Of a stretch of 10,127 nucleotides of DNA, positions 1 through 6,491 are shown in pieces (position 1 is the first letter of the stretch; the number at the start of each line of letters is the position of its first letter). The position numbers and the translations under genes were made by a program. The stretch comes from JBBQDK01 sp038319625 (GTDB lineage: Bacteria > Pseudomonadota > Gammaproteobacteria > JBBQDK01). The stretch spans positions 1 to 10,127 of the forward strand of contig JBBQDK010000109.1 in assembly GCA_038319625.1 (NCBI GenBank), in the 5' to 3' direction. The notes under the pieces were generated by a model. It searched no databases and had not been told where the DNA came from. It saw only the letters and a program-made list of their open reading frames with translations.

Positions 1-2
1 CA

Positions 3-1466
3 CACTCTGAACAACTTCCTGGATCAAGGCTCTACCTCGCACTCGATCAGGGTGGGCACGCCGGTCGCGCCCTGGTGTTCGATGCCGGGGGTCGGTGTCT
101 GACGCAGGCGAGCGCCGCCTGTGAGGTACGGCGTCGTGACGGTCTTCGTGTCGAGCAGGATCCTGAAGCAATCGTCAGCGGTCTGCAGGATTGTATCGCG
201 CGTGTGGCAATGCAGCTCGGCAGCCGTTGCCAGGACATCGCCGTCGCAGCACTGGTAACGCAGCGCAGCAGCGTTGTGTGCTGGAACCGCGGCAACGCCA
301 AGGCACTGACACCGGTGCTGAGTTGGCAGGACCGGCGCGCGCAGGACTGGCTGAGTGGTTTCGCTGATGCAGCGGACAGAATTCACGAGACCACCGGATT
401 AATGCTTTCCGCGCACTACGGCGCCAGTAAATTGCACTGGTGCCTTGAACATATACCAGCGGTACAGGCAGCGGCACAGACCCGACAACTCGCCTGCGGT
501 CCGCTTGCCGCGTTTCTGCTGTTCCGGCTCCTCGATCAACGACCGTTGCTGGTCGACAGCGGCAATGCCGCCCGCACGTTGTTGTGGAACAGGCACACTC
601 GTGATTGGGATCCCGGATTAGCAGCGCTGTTCGGTGTGCCGATCGACTATCTGCCGGACTGCGTACCGAACCGCCACGCCTTCGGCACCTTGCGCATCGG
701 GCAGCATTCCGTGCCCGTGGCGCTCTGCCATGGCGATCAACCCGCTGCGTTGTTCGCCGCCGGCATGCCGAGATACGATCGCACCTACATCAATATCGGC
801 ACCGGCGCATTCGTGCAGCGCGTCCTCGACCACGATCCGGGAGAGGTGCCCGGTCTGCTCACCGCATTGCTGCTCGATGAGGGTTCACGACAATACTACG
901 CCCTGGAGGGCACGGTAAACAGTGCTGGCGGCGCACTCGATACGATCGGTAAGTGCTACGGTCTCGACGCCGAGGCTCTCACAGTGCAATTGCCATCGTG
1001 GCTGGAGCACTGCCGGACGCCACCCTTGTTTTTGAACGGTGTTTCAGGTCTGGGCGCACCATTCTGGGTGACGGATTTTGCCTCGCGCTTTGTCGGTGCC
1101 GGTGACATGGCCGAATGTCTAGTGGCGGTGGTGGAGAGTATCGTATTTTTGTTACAGTCGAATCTCGAAGCGCTAGAAACGTATGTCGCCCCGTCAACCG
1201 ACATCGTTGTCAGTGGTGGAGTGGCTACCCTCGATGGACTGTGTCAGCGTTTGGCCACACTCAGCGGCCGGCCAGTGCGGCGGCCGACACAGACCGAGGC
1301 CAGCGCGCGCGGTGCCGCCTGGTTGTTAACAGATCATGCGCAGGCGTGGAATGAGGCGGATGCGGAACAGTGTTTTACGCCGATTGAAGATGCCGCCTTG
1401 CTCTATCGTTACCGGCGCTGGCGTACCGCAATGCAGGTACAAATCGATACCGGAGTGTCGCAATGA
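3..1466 (+). CDS. FGGY-family carbohydrate/polyol kinase, glycerol-kinase-like (5' end outside window)
   Basis: ATP-dependent kinase of the FGGY family (sugar or polyol phosphorylation in the cytoplasm), closest in motif layout to glycerol kinase. The frame is open to the left edge and has no ATG/GTG/TTG before the GTG at 75; starting there would remove the N-terminal strand YLALDQGG (33-56), which is the FGGY phosphate-binding start, so the real start lies upstream. About 487 codons are visible, near the family's usual ~500. Visible landmarks: SWQDRR (321-338), TGL (about 393-401), GDQPAALF with the catalytic-base Asp at 735-737, GTGAF near 801, a GLGAPFW loop near 1050, and the C-terminal SGG...GAA ATP site near 1212-1320. 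Odd points: the usual GTTSSR phosphate motif reads GGHAGR, and two GlpK glycerol ligands appear changed (Glu to Ser at 267-269, Tyr to His at 414-416). The next gene starts 9 bases after the stop, so the two are probably co-translated. Family assignment is firm; the substrate is unknown. Confidence 0.9.
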   Translation, partial: HSEQLPGSRLYLALDQGGHAGRALVFDAGGRCLTQASAACEVRRRDGLRVEQDPEAIVSGLQDCIARVAMQLGSRCQDIAVAALVTQRSSVVCWNRGNAKALTPVLSWQDRRAQDWLSGFADAADRIHETTGLMLSAHYGASKLHWCLEHIPAVQAAAQTRQLACGPLAAFLLFRLLDQRPLLVDSGNAARTLLWNRHTRDWDPGLAALFGVPIDYLPDCVPNRHAFGTLRIGQHSVPVALCHGDQPAALFAAGMPRYDRTYINIGTGAFVQRVLDHDPGEVPGLLTALLLDEGSRQYYALEGTVNSAGGALDTIGKCYGLDAEALTVQLPSWLEHCRTPPLFLNGVSGLGAPFWVTDFASRFVGAGDMAECLVAVVESIVFLLQSNLEALETYVAPSTDIVVSGGVATLDGLCQRLATLSGRPVRRPTQTEASARGAAWLLTDHAQAWNEADAEQCFTPIEDAALLYRYRRWRTAMQVQIDTGVSQ

Positions 1467-1475
1467 GGTGTCAGG

Positions 1476-3449
1476 ATGAGAAGTCTCTGGAACGATACTG
1501 AAGCCGTGCAGTTCACCGGGCCGTTGGGTCCGCGTATCTACAGCTCGCGCCTGCTGGGCCGCGACCCCGCGTTGGTGTTGCACGGTGGTGGCAACACCTC
1601 CGTGAAGCTGCACGAGCGTGACCGGCTCGGTCACGAACTCGATATCCTCTACGTGAAGGGCAGCGGATGGGATCTGGAGGCCATCGATGCGGATGGCTTC
1701 GCGCCAGTGCGCATGGCGCGACTGCTGCAACTGGCGCAGCTCGATGCCCTGTCGGACCCTGATATGGTCAATGAATTGCGCACGCAGCTGACCCGTGCTG
1801 ACGCCCCCACGCCGTCCGTGGAGGCGATACTGCATGCTATCCTGCCGCATGCTTACGTCGATCACAGTCATGCCGACGCCGTGATCACCGTCACCAACAG
1901 CCACGACGGTCTGGCACGTATCCGTGAAATCTACGCTGACGATGTGGTGGTCGTGCCTTACGTCATGCCGGGTTTCGATCTGGCGCGACGATGCGCTCGA
2001 CAGTTCGCCGCCGAAGCCGGTCCGCATACGCAGGGCATGGTGCTCATGCATCACGGTATCTTTTCCTTCGGCGCCGATGCCCGCGAATCGTATGAACGGA
2101 TGATTGCGCTGGTGTCTCGGGCTGAGGACTATCTCGATCGGCACAAGGTCTGGAGTTTACCGCAACCGGCGGCCACTGCGCCCGCTGTGCCGCAACGTGA
2201 CAGTCTCGCGACGCTGCGTCGCGCTATCTCCGATTGCGCCGGCTTTCCGGTAATACTCGGCACGCATCAGGACGCATGCAGCCTGGACTTTGCACGCCGC
2301 GCCGATATTGCCGTACTGAGCCAGCAGGGGCCGGCCACACCTGATCACGTGATCCGCACCAAACGCGTGCCCTTGCTCGGCCGTGATGTGCAGGCCTATG
2401 CTGCTGACTACGCCAACTACTTCGCTACACATGCGGCGCGCGCCAGCGCTCCCAAGACCATGCTCGATCCCGCGCCGCGCGTGGTACTCGATCCGGAATT
2501 CGGACTGTGTACAGTGGGCCGCAGTGCACGGGAGGCGGCTATTGTTGCCGATATCTATCAGCACAGCATGGCCATCATGCAGCGTGCCGCGGCGCTGGGC
2601 GGTTATCAGGCGCTGCCGCCCGATGATATCTTCGCTGTGGAGTACTGGGATCTGGAACAGGCCAAGCTGCGCGCCGGCGGTAAATTGCCCGCGTATGCCG
2701 GCGAGATTGCCTTGGTGACCGGCGCGGCTTCCGGGATTGGCCGGGCCTGTGTCGTGGCACTGCTGGCACGCGGCGCGGCAGTACTCGGTGTCGATATCGA
2801 TGCCGCTGTCACAACGGTGGCGCAACATCCCGCTTATTCAGGCCAGGTCTGCGACGTCACGGATGTGCAGCAACTCGAGACCGCACTGGATGCAGGCATA
2901 CGTCGCTTCGGCGGGCTCGACATGCTGATACTCAATGCCGGCGTGTTCCCCGCCGGCTGTCGTATCGAATCGATCGATGCGGCCGAGTGGCACCGGGTCA
3001 TGACGGTAAACCTCGACGCCAATCTGATGCTGCTACGGCTCGCACATCCGCTGTTGCGGTTGGCACCGCAAGGCGCACGCGTGGTCGTGATCGGTTCCAG
3101 GAATGTGCCCGCACCCGGTATTGGCGCGGCGGCATACTCTGCGTCCAAGGCTGCACTTACCCAACTGGCGCGCATTGCTGCGCTGGAGTGGGGCGGTGAT
3201 GGCATCCGTGTCAATACGCTGCATCCGGACGCGGTATTCGATACCGGCATCTGGACTGAGGAAGTGCTGGCGGCCCGTGCCCGGTATTACGACCTGTCAG
3301 TTGAGGAATACAAGACCCGAAATGTGCTGAAGATAGAGGTCACCAGTCACGACGTCGCTGAACTGGCGGCGGAGCTTTGCGGTCCCCTGTTCGCCAAGGT
3401 CACCGGCGCGCAATTGCCGATCGACGGCGGCAATGAGCGGGTGATTTAG
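1476..3449 (+). CDS. Bifunctional class II aldolase / short-chain dehydrogenase fusion (rhamnulose-1-phosphate aldolase/lactaldehyde dehydrogenase type)
   Basis: Predicted cytoplasmic two-domain enzyme of 657 residues, in the usual range for the fused aldolase-SDR family (the B. subtilis YuxG-like proteins are somewhat longer). Domain 1 (about residues 10-225) is a zinc-dependent class II aldolase/adducin fold: HGGGNTS at 36-42, the zinc pair HSH at 130-132 and a third His in MHHGIFSFG (192/193). Such aldolases split a ketose 1-phosphate into DHAP and an aldehyde. Domain 2 (about 408-657) is a classical SDR: TGAASGIG at 415-422 for NAD(P), an NAG motif, catalytic Ser541, Tyr554 and Lys558 (YSASK), and the C-terminal TGAQLPIDGGNERVI typical of these fusions. 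It would oxidise or reduce the released aldehyde. The ATG at 1476 has a GAGGTG ribosome site at 1465-1470 overlapping the kinase stop codon, which supports coupling to the kinase. No rhamnose or fucose isomerase is nearby, so the sugar is uncertain. Confidence 0.92.
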   Translation: MRSLWNDTEAVQFTGPLGPRIYSSRLLGRDPALVLHGGGNTSVKLHERDRLGHELDILYVKGSGWDLEAIDADGFAPVRMARLLQLAQLDALSDPDMVNELRTQLTRADAPTPSVEAILHAILPHAYVDHSHADAVITVTNSHDGLARIREIYADDVVVVPYVMPGFDLARRCARQFAAEAGPHTQGMVLMHHGIFSFGADARESYERMIALVSRAEDYLDRHKVWSLPQPAATAPAVPQRDSLATLRRAISDCAGFPVILGTHQDACSLDFARRADIAVLSQQGPATPDHVIRTKRVPLLGRDVQAYAADYANYFATHAARASAPKTMLDPAPRVVLDPEFGLCTVGRSAREAAIVADIYQHSMAIMQRAAALGGYQALPPDDIFAVEYWDLEQAKLRAGGKLPAYAGEIALVTGAASGIGRACVVALLARGAAVLGVDIDAAVTTVAQHPAYSGQVCDVTDVQQLETALDAGIRRFGGLDMLILNAGVFPAGCRIESIDAAEWHRVMTVNLDANLMLLRLAHPLLRLAPQGARVVVIGSRNVPAPGIGAAAYSASKAALTQLARIAALEWGGDGIRVNTLHPDAVFDTGIWTEEVLAARARYYDLSVEEYKTRNVLKIEVTSHDVAELAAELCGPLFAKVTGAQLPIDGGNERVI

Positions 3450-3462
3450 CGCAATACTTGAA

Positions 3463-3574
3463 CGTCAAGGACGCCAACAGCGTCAAGAACAACAAAATTA
3501 TACGAACGTAAGCTGATGGCTTCCTGCAACTATACATTTGAATGTTTTTCTTGGCGCTGTTGGCGCCCTTGGCG
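3463..3574. repeat. Imperfect inverted repeat with 32-base arms and a 48-base AT-rich centre (palindromic intergenic element)
   Basis: The arm 3463-3494 is complementary to 3543-3574: 28 Watson-Crick pairs, two G-U pairs in the + strand transcript (3465/3572 and 3483/3554) and two mismatches (3471/3566, 3490/3547). Each arm is itself a threefold 9-base periodicity: TTGGCG recurs at 3551, 3560 and 3569, and CGYCAA at 3463, 3472 and 3481. The 48-base centre is only about one third G+C, unlike the genes around it. The element fills most of the 152-base gap between the aldolase/SDR and the phosphodiesterase. It looks like a dispersed palindromic repeat (REP/MITE-like) that could also fold in mRNA and uncouple or process the operon transcript. 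ATAC at 3454-3457 and 3575-3578 could be a target duplication but is too short to trust. Confidence 0.8.
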
Positions 3575-3601
3575 ATACAGAATCACATACAGGCCGTTTA
3601 G

Positions 3602-4363
3602 ATGATGGCATCGATCCCCTTGCTGGTGGCACACCGCGGCTATCCGGCACGCTATCCGGAAAACAGTCTCGATGGACTGGAGGCCGCGTTGCGGGCGGGT
3701 GCTTGCTGGGTGGAATTCGATGTGCAGTTGTGTGCCGACGGTGTGCCTGTCGTGCTGCACGATGCCAGCCTGGAACGTACGGCAGGGCGTCCCGATTGCA
3801 TCATGGACCTGCCGTCCAGACTGCTTGCCGAGATCAGTGTGCATGAACCGGCGCGCTTTGGCGTCGGTTCGCAACCGGTGACGTTGCCGACCTTGGCGCA
3901 GGTGCTGGCGCTGCTGGCACGCTGGCCGCGCGCTAGCGCCTTCGTCGAGATCAAAGAAGAAAGTCTGGCGCGATTTGGTATCGATACCACAGTGCGCGCA
4001 GTCATCGAGCTTATCCAGACACAGTCGGTGCCGTGCACAGTAATTTCCTATGCCGCGGAGATCCTCGCGCCGTTGCGCGCGGCGGGCCTGAGCACCGGTT
4101 GGGTGTTGCGGCGCTGGGATGCCTTGACGCAGCGGATTGCCGAAATCGAGGCGCCGGACTATCTGATCTGCAATCACCGTCGTCTGCCACTGACTGCGCA
4201 GGATATCTGGCAAGGTCCGTGGCGCTGGGTCAGCTACGAGGTTAGTGACCCGGAACTAGCACTGGCGCTGGCCACCCGGGGCGTGGAGCTGATCGAGACC
4301 GATGCCATCGGCACGATGCTTGCGCATCCCCTGCTGCGCACCCGGAACTGCCTCGATGAGTGA
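3602..4363 (+). CDS. Glycerophosphodiester phosphodiesterase family protein (cytoplasmic, UgpQ/GDPD type)
   Basis: Hydrolyses glycerophosphodiesters to sn-glycerol 3-phosphate and an alcohol, by family. The 253-residue protein has a compact TIM-barrel GDPD layout: HRGYPARYPENS at 11-22 (catalytic His11, Glu20-Asn21), EFD at 38-40 (metal ligands Glu38, Asp40), then LHD with the second catalytic His53, and a metal-binding Glu in the FVEIKEE segment. The C-terminal GVELIETDAIG stands where many relatives have GVDGIxTDxP. There is no signal peptide or lipobox, so it should act in the cytoplasm like UgpQ rather than in the periplasm like GlpQ. Two ATG codons (3602, 3605) compete for the start and the ribosome site is weak (AGG near 3590). 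Its last 8 bases overlap the start of the FAD oxidoreductase, a strong sign of translational coupling and of a shared pathway around glycerol 3-phosphate-like products. Confidence 0.92.
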   Translation: MMASIPLLVAHRGYPARYPENSLDGLEAALRAGACWVEFDVQLCADGVPVVLHDASLERTAGRPDCIMDLPSRLLAEISVHEPARFGVGSQPVTLPTLAQVLALLARWPRASAFVEIKEESLARFGIDTTVRAVIELIQTQSVPCTVISYAAEILAPLRAAGLSTGWVLRRWDALTQRIAEIEAPDYLICNHRRLPLTAQDIWQGPWRWVSYEVSDPELALALATRGVELIETDAIGTMLAHPLLRTRNCLDE

Positions 4364-5534
4364 GGACTGTGATGTCCTGGTGATTGGCGCCGGGATACAC
4401 GGCGCCGGTGTCGCACAAGCGGCGGCAGCCCGTGGTTACCGTGTGGTGGTACTGGAGCGGACGGCACCAGGCAGCGGTACTTCCAGTCGCTCCAGCAAGC
4501 TCATTCATGGCGGTTTGCGCTATCTGGAAAGTGGGCAATTCGGCTTGGTGCGTGAATGCCTGCACGAACGCCGGATACTGTTGCGCATCGCGCCGGATCT
4601 GGTGCGGCTGCAGCCGTTTCATATTCCGATTTATCAAGACACGCGCCGACGTGCATGGCGGATCGGCGTGGGACTGGCGCTCTATGCCGCGCTCGACGGC
4701 TGGTCGACCGACAGTCGTTTTTCCCGGTTGGACCGTCGCGAATGGGCGCGACTCGATGGCCTCGACAGTAGCGGTCTGCGGGCCGTATTCCGTTATTTCG
4801 ATGCGCAGACCGATGATGCTGCACTGACCCGCGCGGTACTGTACAGCGCACAGGCTCTGGGTGCGCAACTGCGGATGCCGGCGCGCGTCACGCGTATCGA
4901 GCGACATGCGCAGGGCGCACGGGTTTTTTACCAGGCCGATGGCGATGAACGCGACTGTGACACGCGCGTACTGGTCAATGCCGCCGGGCCGTGGGCCAAT
5001 CAGGTATTGCAGACGATCGTCCCGACGCAGATCGGCCTGTCGGTGGAGTTGGTGCAGGGCGCACACATCGTCCTGCCTGGTGTGCTCACGCAAGGCATGT
5101 ACTATCTCGAAGCCCCGCGCGATGGTCGTGCGGTGTTCGTCATGCCCTGGCAGGGTGCGGTACTGGTGGGGACGACTGAAACACCTTATCGCGGCGAGCC
5201 GGACGCGGTGATGCCGTTGCCGACGGAACTCGATTACCTGCTTGCTACCTGTGCGCATTATTTCCCGGCGTATCGCGGTATGACGCGAGCCGACATCCAC
5301 TCGGCCTATGCGGGATTGCGTGTCCTGCCGGCACAAGCCGGTGCTGCCTTCGGCCGTCCGCGCGAAACCCTGTTGCATGCTGATGATGCGCAACGCCCGG
5401 TAATCTTGACAATCTATGGTGGCAAACTCACCGCCTATCGTGCCACCGCGCAAAAAGTCATGCAGCGATTGGCTGCCAGGCTGCCGGAATCCGGCTTGCG
5501 TGTAGATACCGCAACACTACCCTTGCCGTTGTAG
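4356..5534 (+). CDS. GlpD-like FAD-dependent glycerol-3-phosphate (polyol phosphate) oxidoreductase lacking the C-terminal domain
   Basis: FAD oxidoreductase of the glycerol-3-phosphate dehydrogenase (DAO) family; relatives oxidise glycerol 3-phosphate to DHAP, or erythritol phosphate in the EryB branch, feeding electrons to quinone. Landmarks with the ATG at 4356: GAGIHG dinucleotide fold at 11-16, Glu34 for the FAD ribose, the family signature TSSRSSKLIHGGLRYLE (42-58), and YGGKLTAYR at 354-362. I chose 4356 because upstream in-frame codons only add 18 residues without homology and lie inside the preceding gene; this start overlaps that gene's stop by 8 bases. The protein is 392 residues and ends in LPLPL, exactly where E. 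coli-type GlpD (about 500) has an LPLPG motif and then its ~100-residue C-terminal helical domain. That domain is missing and only 36 bases separate the stop from an A-tract. FAD family certain; substrate inferred. Confidence 0.9.
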   Translation: MSEDCDVLVIGAGIHGAGVAQAAAARGYRVVVLERTAPGSGTSSRSSKLIHGGLRYLESGQFGLVRECLHERRILLRIAPDLVRLQPFHIPIYQDTRRRAWRIGVGLALYAALDGWSTDSRFSRLDRREWARLDGLDSSGLRAVFRYFDAQTDDAALTRAVLYSAQALGAQLRMPARVTRIERHAQGARVFYQADGDERDCDTRVLVNAAGPWANQVLQTIVPTQIGLSVELVQGAHIVLPGVLTQGMYYLEAPRDGRAVFVMPWQGAVLVGTTETPYRGEPDAVMPLPTELDYLLATCAHYFPAYRGMTRADIHSAYAGLRVLPAQAGAAFGRPRETLLHADDAQRPVILTIYGGKLTAYRATAQKVMQRLAARLPESGLRVDTATLPLPL

Positions 5535-5570
5535 GCGCGTGCCTGCCAGGCGTTCAGGTGACACGCAAGT

Positions 5571-5596
5571 AAAAAAATACCCCGCCGGAGCGGGGT
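5571..5596 (-). terminator. Intrinsic (rho-independent) terminator for the leftward genes
   Basis: On the - strand a 7-bp GC-rich stem (5596-5590 paired with 5585-5579, ACCCCGC/GCGGGGT) with a four-base loop is followed by TA-less spacing of one base and seven T residues (5577-5571). It lies 75 bases beyond the stop of the small membrane protein gene. Read on the + strand the same hairpin has no T-run after it, so it is not an obvious terminator for the operon ending at 5534. Confidence 0.85.
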
Positions 5597-5670
5597 GAGG
5601 GAGAGCACTGAAAAAGCGGTAACGCCTCGGCGACGAATGCCAGTATGGCGCCGGTGGCAAGGATTTCGGG

Positions 5671-5826
5671 TCAGGTATCGAATTGGCTGGCAATCCAGGG
5701 CATGAAGATCAGAGCACCCAGCAGCGCCTTGGCGTATTCGCCCAGATGCGGGATCGTATTCAGGTCGATCCAGGCGTAATGGTTGGCGGCAATCAATGAG
5801 CAGGCAAGTACGACCAGTTTCATCAT
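5671..5826 (-). CDS. Small two-helix membrane protein, 51 residues, unrecognised
   Basis: I do not recognise a family. The first of two ATG codons (5826-5824, then 5823-5821) sits 7 bases after GGGGAGGAG (5842-5834), a near-perfect ribosome site, so the longer frame starting at 5862 is not the real start. The product begins MMKLVVLACSLIAANHY, a first hydrophobic helix or uncleaved signal, then a polar stretch WIDLNTIPHLGEY, and a second hydrophobic segment AKALLGALIFMPWIA near residues 31-46, ending SQFDT. This fits an inner-membrane hairpin. It is followed 75 bases on by an intrinsic terminator, and a CRP-like palindrome lies about 86 bases upstream, so it probably forms its own transcription unit. 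The Cys at residue 9 is a poor lipobox. Function unknown. Confidence 0.72.
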   Translation of the reverse strand: MMKLVVLACSLIAANHYAWIDLNTIPHLGEYAKALLGALIFMPWIASQFDT

Positions 5827-5833
5827 TTTCTGT

Positions 5834-5842
5834 CTCCTCCCC
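5834..5842 (-). promoter_or_regulatory. Strong Shine-Dalgarno of the small membrane protein gene
   Basis: GGGGAGGAG read on the - strand, 7 bases before the ATGATG start. It is the strongest ribosome site in the window apart from the one before the MDR gene and decides the start of the 51-residue protein. Confidence 0.8.
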
Positions 5843-5862
5843 TGTCGAATCAGGTTGGACAC

Positions 5863-5891
5863 AGTATCGTTGCCGGAGAGCGCAACGTCTG
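5863..5891 (-). promoter_or_regulatory. Possible sigma-70 promoter of the small membrane protein gene
   Basis: On the - strand GATACT (5868-5863, four of six matches to TATAAT) stands 17 bases after CAGACG (5891-5886, three of six to TTGACA). The poor -35 is what one expects of an activator-dependent promoter. The start point would be near 5856-5858, about 30 bases before the ATG, placing the CRP-like site near -61.5 to -63.5. Confidence 0.35.
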
Positions 5892-5911
5892 TGTGCTGCG
5901 CACGGACGGGG

Positions 5912-5927
5912 GGTGACGTGTGTCACA
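5912..5927. promoter_or_regulatory. CRP/Vfr-like operator palindrome
   Basis: GGTGA-CGTGTG-TCACA matches the CRP consensus TGTGA-N6-TCACA at nine of ten defined positions; on the - strand it reads TGTGA-CACACG-TCACC. It also contains the perfect inverted repeat GTGAC-GTGT-GTCAC (5913-5926). It lies in the gap between the L,D-transpeptidase stop and the small gene, at a class I activator distance from the proposed promoter. Binding by a CRP-family regulator is inferred. Confidence 0.5.
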
Positions 5928-5958
5928 GAATCGACTGATATCACCGCTGGTAGCAGGT

Positions 5959-6444
5959 TCAGTCCTCGATCTGGACGCGCTGGCCCGGAGTGACGAGCTC
6001 GAACAGTTCGATGATGTCGCGATTGCGCATGCGGATGCAGCCGTGAGAGCCGGCCGCGCCCATGGCGACGTCGTCGGGACAGCCGTGGATATAGATATAG
6101 CGACGCAGTGTGTCGACCTTGCCGCCGCGGTTGCGGCCCGATTCGCTGCCGCTCAGCCAGAGAATGCGGGTCAGTATCCAGTCGCGCTCCGGAAATTGCA
6201 TGCGCAATTCCGGCGTGTAGATTTCGCCGGTGGGACGGCGCCCGACGAATACGGTAGCGGGCGCGCAGCCCGCGCCGACTTTGATGCGGATTACATGCCA
6301 GCCGCGCGGCGTGCAACCGCTGCCGTCGGCCTCGCCGGCACCATTGCGCGCCGTCGAGACAGAGTACTCACGATGGATACATTCCGACGTACGCAACTGC
6401 AGGCGTTGCGATGCGATGCTGATGTGTAGGATCGGAGCGGACAT
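5959..6444 (-). CDS. L,D-transpeptidase family protein (YkuD domain), no signal peptide
   Basis: Cysteine transpeptidase of the YkuD family, which forms 3-3 cross-links or attaches proteins or D-amino acids in peptidoglycan. With the ATG at 6444 it is 161 residues, essentially a single domain. The core is RRYIYIHGCP (His120) followed by GSHGCIRMRNRDI, giving Ser133, His134, Gly135, catalytic Cys136 and Arg138; TPRGWH and the GAGCAPATVFVG segment match the small-protein subgroup. An in-frame ATG at 6465 would add seven residues; neither start has a clear ribosome site, and I prefer 6444 because MSAPILHISI begins the first domain strand. I see no signal peptide, which is strange for an enzyme acting on periplasmic murein. 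It lies 47 bases downstream of the binding-protein gene in the same direction, so the two are probably co-transcribed. Confidence 0.88.
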   Translation of the reverse strand: MSAPILHISIASQRLQLRTSECIHREYSVSTARNGAGEADGSGCTPRGWHVIRIKVGAGCAPATVFVGRRPTGEIYTPELRMQFPERDWILTRILWLSGSESGRNRGGKVDTLRRYIYIHGCPDDVAMGAAGSHGCIRMRNRDIIELFELVTPGQRVQIED

Positions 6445-6491
6445 GGTATGTGCGTAACGTAGCATAACTGCGGCTGATCGGCAGCAGTCGG

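Noticed and set aside
75..1466. GTG at 75 as the kinase start
   Set aside because: It would cut off the conserved FGGY start YLALDQGG at 33-56, which is in the same open frame; the gene begins left of the window.
1326..2144. 272-codon - strand frame antisense to the kinase and aldolase
   Set aside because: It lies opposite clearly homologous genes and its translation has no domain motifs.
4302..4355. ATG-type extension of the FAD oxidoreductase into the phosphodiesterase gene
   Set aside because: The extra 18 residues show no family similarity and the Rossmann strand starts right after the ATG at 4356.
5537..5569. GCGTG/CACGC hairpin just after the + strand operon as its terminator
   Set aside because: Short, with a bulge and no T-run after it; not enough to call a terminator.
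5435..6316. Long - strand open frame of 293 codons across the intergenic region
   Set aside because: It overlaps the L,D-transpeptidase and small membrane protein genes and the end of the FAD oxidoreductase in another frame and spells no known fold; it is a high-GC shadow.
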